From: Acidobacteriota bacterium
GTDB taxonomy: Bacteria > Acidobacteriota > Terriglobia > Acidiferrales > UBA7541
Assembly (NCBI GenBank): GCA_003225295.1
Contig: QHYZ01000113.1
Location: forward strand, 1 to 35,340
Direction: 5' to 3'
DNA length: 35,340 nucleotides
Shown: positions 31,828 to 35,340 of the stretch, in pieces
Layout: the number at the start of each line of letters is the position of its first letter
How positions within the stretch are numbered: the first letter of the stretch is position 1
The notes under the pieces: model-generated
Databases searched by the model: none
What the model was told of the DNA's origin: nothing
Seen by the model: only the letters and a program-made list of their open reading frames with translations
Translations under genes and position numbers: made by a program

Positions 31828-33264
31828 TTGCGCCGTACTTCATTGCTGGCGACCGTAAGACGGTCGACATTCCTGCCGACCACCATGCGGTGGACTCTAT
31901 TCGTGATGATTGGACTGTTTCTGCTGAGCGCCACGCGGTCGGATGCACAAGTGTTGCATAAGAAGAAAAAGGTCAATAAGTCGACCAGCGCGGAGAATAC
32001 CGCCGAGCCCGACAAGATTCTGTATGACAAGGCGATAGATGACGTCAAGCACGGACGGCATGAGGTCGGCCGGCTGAACCTGCAGACGCTCATCAACACC
32101 TACCCGGACAGCGACTATCTTGCCAAAGCCAAGCTGGCCATCGCCGATTCGTTTTACAAAGAGGGCGGGACGGCGAATCTGACCCAGGCTGTCCAGGCCT
32201 ACAAGGATTTCGACATTTTCTTTCCCATGTTGCCTGAGGCGGCGTACGCACAGTTGCAGGTGGCCATGACGCACTACAAGCAGATGGAGAAACCAGACCG
32301 CGACCGCACGCACGCCCGCGCGGCTGAAGAAGAGTTCCAAACGTTCCTGTCAAAATATCCGACTGATCCGCTGGCACCGAAGGCGGAACAGCATCTCCGC
32401 GAAGTACAAGAACTACTGGCGGAAGGCGATTTCCGCATTGGTTACTACTACTACGTGAAGGAAGACAAGAAGGCCGCAGAATCCAGACTGAGAGCGATCG
32501 TAAACCGCTACCCCCTTTACAGCAAGTCCGACCGCGCGCTGTGGATGCTTGGGAATATCTGGGAATCCACCGAGAAGAAGGAGATTGCCGCTCCTTACTA
32601 TGCGAGAATCGTCCGCAATTATCCGCTATCGTCTTTGGTTCCCGATGCCAAGAGCCGACTGAAGGCACTTGGAGCACCGGTCCCACAGGCCGATCCTCAG
32701 GCCGTCGCCTGGATGACGGCAGAACAGAATGCCCCCCGGCAGCGTGAACTGTTCATCAAGAAGCCGCTGGCTCTGATTCATACCGGCCCGGGGCAGGAGT
32801 TGCGGGCGGCGGCCATAAACGGAAAGCCGACGATGACGCCGGAGGCGGAGAGCGAAGCGGGAATTGATGTTTTGGCAGGCGGGAGTCAGCCGCGAATCGG
32901 CGGCGGTGGCCCCGGCACAGGAATCGTCGCGACTGTCAGGGCAGGAGGCGGCAGCGTGACTGCTGACGGAGCGGAGAGTGTGGCTCCGACGACAGTGGGA
33001 AGCGAGGCAACTCCCGCGACGCAACCAGATCCGAACGCGCCGGCGGCGACAGAGACTTCCGACGGTGGTACCACTGCAGCAGGAACTGCCGATGCCGCTC
33101 CCAAGACCGACGCAACGCCGCCTACTGCGGCTCAGGGATCCGATGCCCTCAAGACGGACGGCTCGACGGAGCACGACGGAACCCAAAATGGAACCAACGG
33201 GAGCGGCAAGAAAGAATCGAGCAGCAAGAAAAAGAAGGGACTGAGAAGAATCGTCCCCTGGTGA
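31828..33264 (+). CDS. bamD: BamD-like TPR protein, outer-membrane assembly
   Basis: A 478-residue secreted TPR protein. TTG 31828 is taken as start because AGAGG lies 6-8 nt before it (AGAGGTGAAGTTG); the next Met, 31885, lacks an RBS and would start directly at the signal peptide (MRWTLFVMIGLFLLSATRSDA). Residues about 62-280 carry the tetratricopeptide pattern of BamD/YfiO, including HEVGRLNLQTLINTYPDSDY and AEEEFQTFLSKYPTDPLA. Unlike proteobacterial BamD there is no lipobox Cys after the signal peptide. A Gly/Ala/Thr-rich low-complexity region (about 345-465) and a Lys-rich tail (KKESSSKKKKGLRR) follow. BamD helps BamA insert barrel proteins such as the TonB receptor. The gene symbol is by similarity. 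Confidence 0.8.
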   Translation: MRRTSLLATVRRSTFLPTTMRWTLFVMIGLFLLSATRSDAQVLHKKKKVNKSTSAENTAEPDKILYDKAIDDVKHGRHEVGRLNLQTLINTYPDSDYLAKAKLAIADSFYKEGGTANLTQAVQAYKDFDIFFPMLPEAAYAQLQVAMTHYKQMEKPDRDRTHARAAEEEFQTFLSKYPTDPLAPKAEQHLREVQELLAEGDFRIGYYYYVKEDKKAAESRLRAIVNRYPLYSKSDRALWMLGNIWESTEKKEIAAPYYARIVRNYPLSSLVPDAKSRLKALGAPVPQADPQAVAWMTAEQNAPRQRELFIKKPLALIHTGPGQELRAAAINGKPTMTPEAESEAGIDVLAGGSQPRIGGGGPGTGIVATVRAGGGSVTADGAESVAPTTVGSEATPATQPDPNAPAATETSDGGTTAAGTADAAPKTDATPPTAAQGSDALKTDGSTEHDGTQNGTNGSGKKESSSKKKKGLRRIVPW

Positions 33265-33313
33265 GATGTTGCCGTAGGCGAAGATCAGGAGAAAGACCGC
33301 GGGGTGCAGGCTG

Positions 33314-33339
33314 ACAGGGCCGCACCCTGTGCGCTTTTT
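33314..33339 (+). terminator. Intrinsic terminator after the bamD-like gene
   Basis: ACAGGG-CCGCA-CCCTGT forms a 6-bp stem (33314-33330) followed after four bases by TTTTT (33335-33339), 50 bp downstream of the stop codon. An alternative pairing GGGTGC/GCACCC overlaps it. A modest but plausible Rho-independent terminator. Confidence 0.5.
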
Positions 33340-33405
33340 GGCTGGGCCGGTGGCAGGGGCCAGAACGCTAGTATTCACTTCCGACACACGCCTGCCCTGT
33401 TGAGA

Positions 33406-33434
33406 TTGACGCGTACTTCCACGGGTGCTCCAAT
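33406..33434 (+). promoter_or_regulatory. Candidate promoter for the response regulator gene
   Basis: TTGACG (33406-33411, five of six matches) and TCCAAT (33429-33434, four of six) are spaced by 17 nt, giving a leader of about 70 nt before GTG 33512. It lies after the terminator of the previous gene, consistent with a separate transcript. Confidence 0.4.
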
Positions 33435-33511
33435 ACTCAAGAGTAGGTCATTCGGCATGGTCGCGCGCTGAGTGTGGCACACGTGGGTAGAGTATCGTCG
33501 GAGGACGTTCG

Positions 33512-35140
33512 GTGGCCAAGATTCTGGTTGCGGACGACAACAGCAACATCCAGAAGATGGTGGGGCTGGCCCTGCGAGATCAGGGCATCGAAGTCGTTGC
33601 CGTTGGCAACGGTGAGGCGGCGGTACGTAAGATTTCAGATATTCGCCCAGACCTGGTTCTCGCTGACGTATTCATGCCAGTTCGGAACGGGTATGAAGTT
33701 TGCCAGTACGTAAAGTCGGATCCCTCGTTAGCACATATCCCGGTCATCCTGCTGGTGGGCGCATTTGATCCGCTCGATGAGCAAGAAGCCCAACGAGTTG
33801 GAGCGGACGGCGTGTTGAAGAAGCCGTTTGTTCCGCCGGATCCCCTGATCTCGATGGTTAAGTCCGCTTTGCAACGCGCAGCGGCGCTTCACGGAAACAC
33901 CAGCGCCGCTAAAGCGCCGGAACCAGTAGTCATGAAAGCCTCGGACCTCCTTACGCCGAGTGGTGCGGCCGGGCCAGCGATCGGCGGTACGCCTGTCGAG
34001 ACGGATGCACCCCACGCGGCGATTGTGTCCTCGAATGAAGAAAGTTTTGTGGATGAAGTGCCAGCGCGCCCTGAACCTGTGCGAATTGATAGCGGTTCGC
34101 AGATGGTGGCTTTCGGAAGCCTCCTGGAAACGCCTGCGGAGGAGAGGGAGGAAGATATCGGCTTTCTGCCGCCGGCGCATCCGGAATTGGCGACGGAGCG
34201 CGATTGGCGCGATCCGGATTTGGAGGAAATGGACGAGGAAGCGGAAGAAGAGAAACCGGATGCGCCATGGCGGCGCGAGGAAGCGGATAGTTATACCGAT
34301 GCCGGATCCACGAGCGGGGCGAAGGATTGGCGCTCCGGTAGTTTCGAGCAGATCCTGGCAAGGAAGGCTAAGGGAGAATCGTGGGAACCGACAGACGAAC
34401 AACCGGAACTGGTTGAGGCCGCGCCCGCGGCGAGCAACCTTATGACGGAAACCCCCGTCCCGGCCAGCATCCCGGAGGCCATCGAGCTCACCCGAGTGAT
34501 TTCGACTACGCCATTTGCGGTCGACACGTGGGCCACCGCGGCTTCGCCAGTTTCGCAGGAAAACAGTGCCACGGAGACTGTCACGGCGGTGGAAGAAGTG
34601 AAAGAACGCGGGCCATCTTCCGCGGAACCGGTAGTTGCCACTGTACCTGAAGTGCAGCCAGTCGAACCGGAGACAAAAACCTCCAAGGAGTCGTGGTTTT
34701 CTGTTCCATCAAACCCCTGGAGCGCCGAGATGGAAAAGGCGAACCGCCTTGCTTCGGCGTGGGATGCTGCGGTGCCAGTGGCTGCTCTTCCGGCTTCGAG
34801 CAACGGAGCGGAAAAAGCTGCCGGTGCGGCCAGCGAGACGACTCAGAAGGCGCTCGAGGAAGCGGCCCTGCCCGCGGCCGCTGTTGAGGCCGTCCGTGAG
34901 GAGGCGGCTTCGGTTGCCGAAGGCGCGAGACTTACAGCGGAGGAACAAGCTGCCAGCGAAAACTCCTATGCCCGACAAGAGGCCGCAGAGGCCGCCGCAT
35001 CCAAAAACAACACGGACGACCTCGTTGCCAAAGTACTCGCCAGGATGAGTCCTGAAGTTCTGCAGGCGGTTACACGAGAAATCCTTAAACCTGTCGTGGA
35101 AGCAATGGTCAAAGAAGAGATGAAGTTGAAGAAGTCCTAG
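33512..35140 (+). CDS. Response regulator with N-terminal REC domain and long acidic/Ala-rich tail
   Basis: A 542-residue protein starting at GTG 33512 with GGAGG 8-9 nt upstream. Residues 1-122 are a receiver domain: acidic pair D8-D9, phosphoacceptor D52 in LVLADVFMP, and the conserved Lys in LKKPF. The usual Thr/Ser switch residue after strand 4 is Val82 (VILLVGAFDP). No DNA-binding or enzymatic domain follows. Instead residues about 130-495 are Glu/Ala/Pro-rich and probably disordered, ending in a well-formed amphipathic helical segment (about 505-540, DDLVAKVLARMSPEVLQAV onwards). The shape suggests a scaffold or localisation protein rather than a transcription factor. No kinase gene is adjacent. 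Confidence 0.85.
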   Translation: MAKILVADDNSNIQKMVGLALRDQGIEVVAVGNGEAAVRKISDIRPDLVLADVFMPVRNGYEVCQYVKSDPSLAHIPVILLVGAFDPLDEQEAQRVGADGVLKKPFVPPDPLISMVKSALQRAAALHGNTSAAKAPEPVVMKASDLLTPSGAAGPAIGGTPVETDAPHAAIVSSNEESFVDEVPARPEPVRIDSGSQMVAFGSLLETPAEEREEDIGFLPPAHPELATERDWRDPDLEEMDEEAEEEKPDAPWRREEADSYTDAGSTSGAKDWRSGSFEQILARKAKGESWEPTDEQPELVEAAPAASNLMTETPVPASIPEAIELTRVISTTPFAVDTWATAASPVSQENSATETVTAVEEVKERGPSSAEPVVATVPEVQPVEPETKTSKESWFSVPSNPWSAEMEKANRLASAWDAAVPVAALPASSNGAEKAAGAASETTQKALEEAALPAAAVEAVREEAASVAEGARLTAEEQAASENSYARQEAAEAAASKNNTDDLVAKVLARMSPEVLQAVTREILKPVVEAMVKEEMKLKKS

Positions 35141-35218
35141 TCCCCTGCCCCGTAGCTTCGAAGGCCTACTTTGTATTCATCCGCATGGAACCGTGCTTCG
35201 CAGGGCTGTGCCTGGGCC

Positions 35219-35340
35219 GGGTGCGCGACTTACAAATGGAAGTTAAGCCGCCCTGCGTTCCTCCCAGTAGTCTTCAAACTCACCATTCATATGGCAGCAG
35301 CGGAGAGCCAGGATCGCGTTGGCTCCTCGAACGGTCCAGA
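35219..35340 (-). mobile_element. Second ISKra4-type insertion sequence, right end only
   Basis: The transposase 3' end and probable terminal repeat of another ISKra4-type element, oriented opposite to the element at the left edge. The tip is placed near 35219, where GGGTGCGCGAC matches GGGTGTACGAG at the tip of the first element. The rest lies beyond the window. By eye only about two thirds of the bases agree with the first element, so these are not copies of one insertion sequence. Confidence 0.75.
35243..35340 (-). CDS. ISKra4-family transposase, C-terminal fragment (cut by window edge)
   Basis: The last 32 residues of a transposase, read on the minus strand and ending at TAA (35245-35243). 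WTVRGANAILALRCC, then a tail with EFEDYWEERRAA, matches the C-terminus of the ISKra4 transposase at the left end of the window (WSVRGANAIIALRCC, FEDFWASRTP). The 5' part is outside the window, so integrity cannot be judged. Confidence 0.85.
   Translation of the reverse strand, partial: WTVRGANAILALRCCHMNGEFEDYWEERRAA

Noticed and set aside
1675-35242. The whole interval as a composite transposon carried by the two ISKra4 elements
   Set aside because: The two elements are clearly diverged, and the interval is full of housekeeping genes (aroC, def, fmt, bamD).
1-35340. CRISPR arrays, tRNA and rRNA genes
   Set aside because: No regularly spaced repeats, no tRNA-like cloverleaf and no rRNA motifs were recognised in the intergenic regions; an automated scan was not possible.

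Overview
The window looks like chromosomal DNA of an Acidobacteriota (Terriglobia-like) bacterium. The indicators are three large MacB/FtsX-type permeases of the acidobacterial duplicated orphan permease (ADOP) kind, a TonB-dependent receptor with an N-terminal carboxypeptidase-regulatory-like domain, a VWA protein of the acidobacterial VWFA-related type, and GC-rich coding sequence throughout. This is inferred from protein families; there is no rRNA to confirm it.

Layout. (1) 1-1699: an ISKra4-family insertion sequence whose left tip lies outside the window, ending about 30 bp beyond the 3' end of a TonB-dependent receptor gene (1732-5109, minus). (2) 5447-10952: a polyphosphate-flavoured cluster: a CHAD protein fused to a degenerate Ppx-type HD domain (plus), convergent with a minus-strand series of two thymidylate-kinase-like P-loop proteins, a Ppx/GppA phosphatase and a SixA-type phosphohistidine phosphatase. 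(3) 11116-14010: an mlaE-mlaF-mlaD lipid transport operon, on the same strand and directly upstream of that series. (4) 14575-22774: three ADOP permeases with no ATPase gene beside them. A 5'-truncated TnpB remnant with an intact IS200/IS605 right-end hairpin sits between the second and third. (5) 23219-26061: housekeeping genes aroC, def and fmt. (6) 26160-29589: a secreted TldD/TldE-type pair in which the TldD member is broken by an internal deletion that removes its metal-binding motif. (7) 29749-35140: a membrane-anchored PASTA protein, a frameshifted VWA protein, a BamD-like TPR protein and a response regulator with a very long acidic/alanine-rich tail. (8) 35219-35340: the 3' end of a second, diverged ISKra4-type element in the opposite orientation.

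How the genes work together. Most of the window concerns the cell envelope: TonB receptor, Mla lipid transport, ADOP permeases, PASTA and BamD. The CHAD/Ppx/SixA/kinase-like block is the most unusual association. It pairs likely active enzymes with apparently disabled paralogues: a P-loop kinase with Lys-to-Arg in Walker A beside an intact one, and an HD domain without its HD dyad beside an intact Ppx. The neighbouring MlaF also lacks its Walker B glutamate. I rate this block the best candidate for an undescribed functional module. Two genes (tldD and VWA) carry lesions that could be real decay or sequence/assembly errors.
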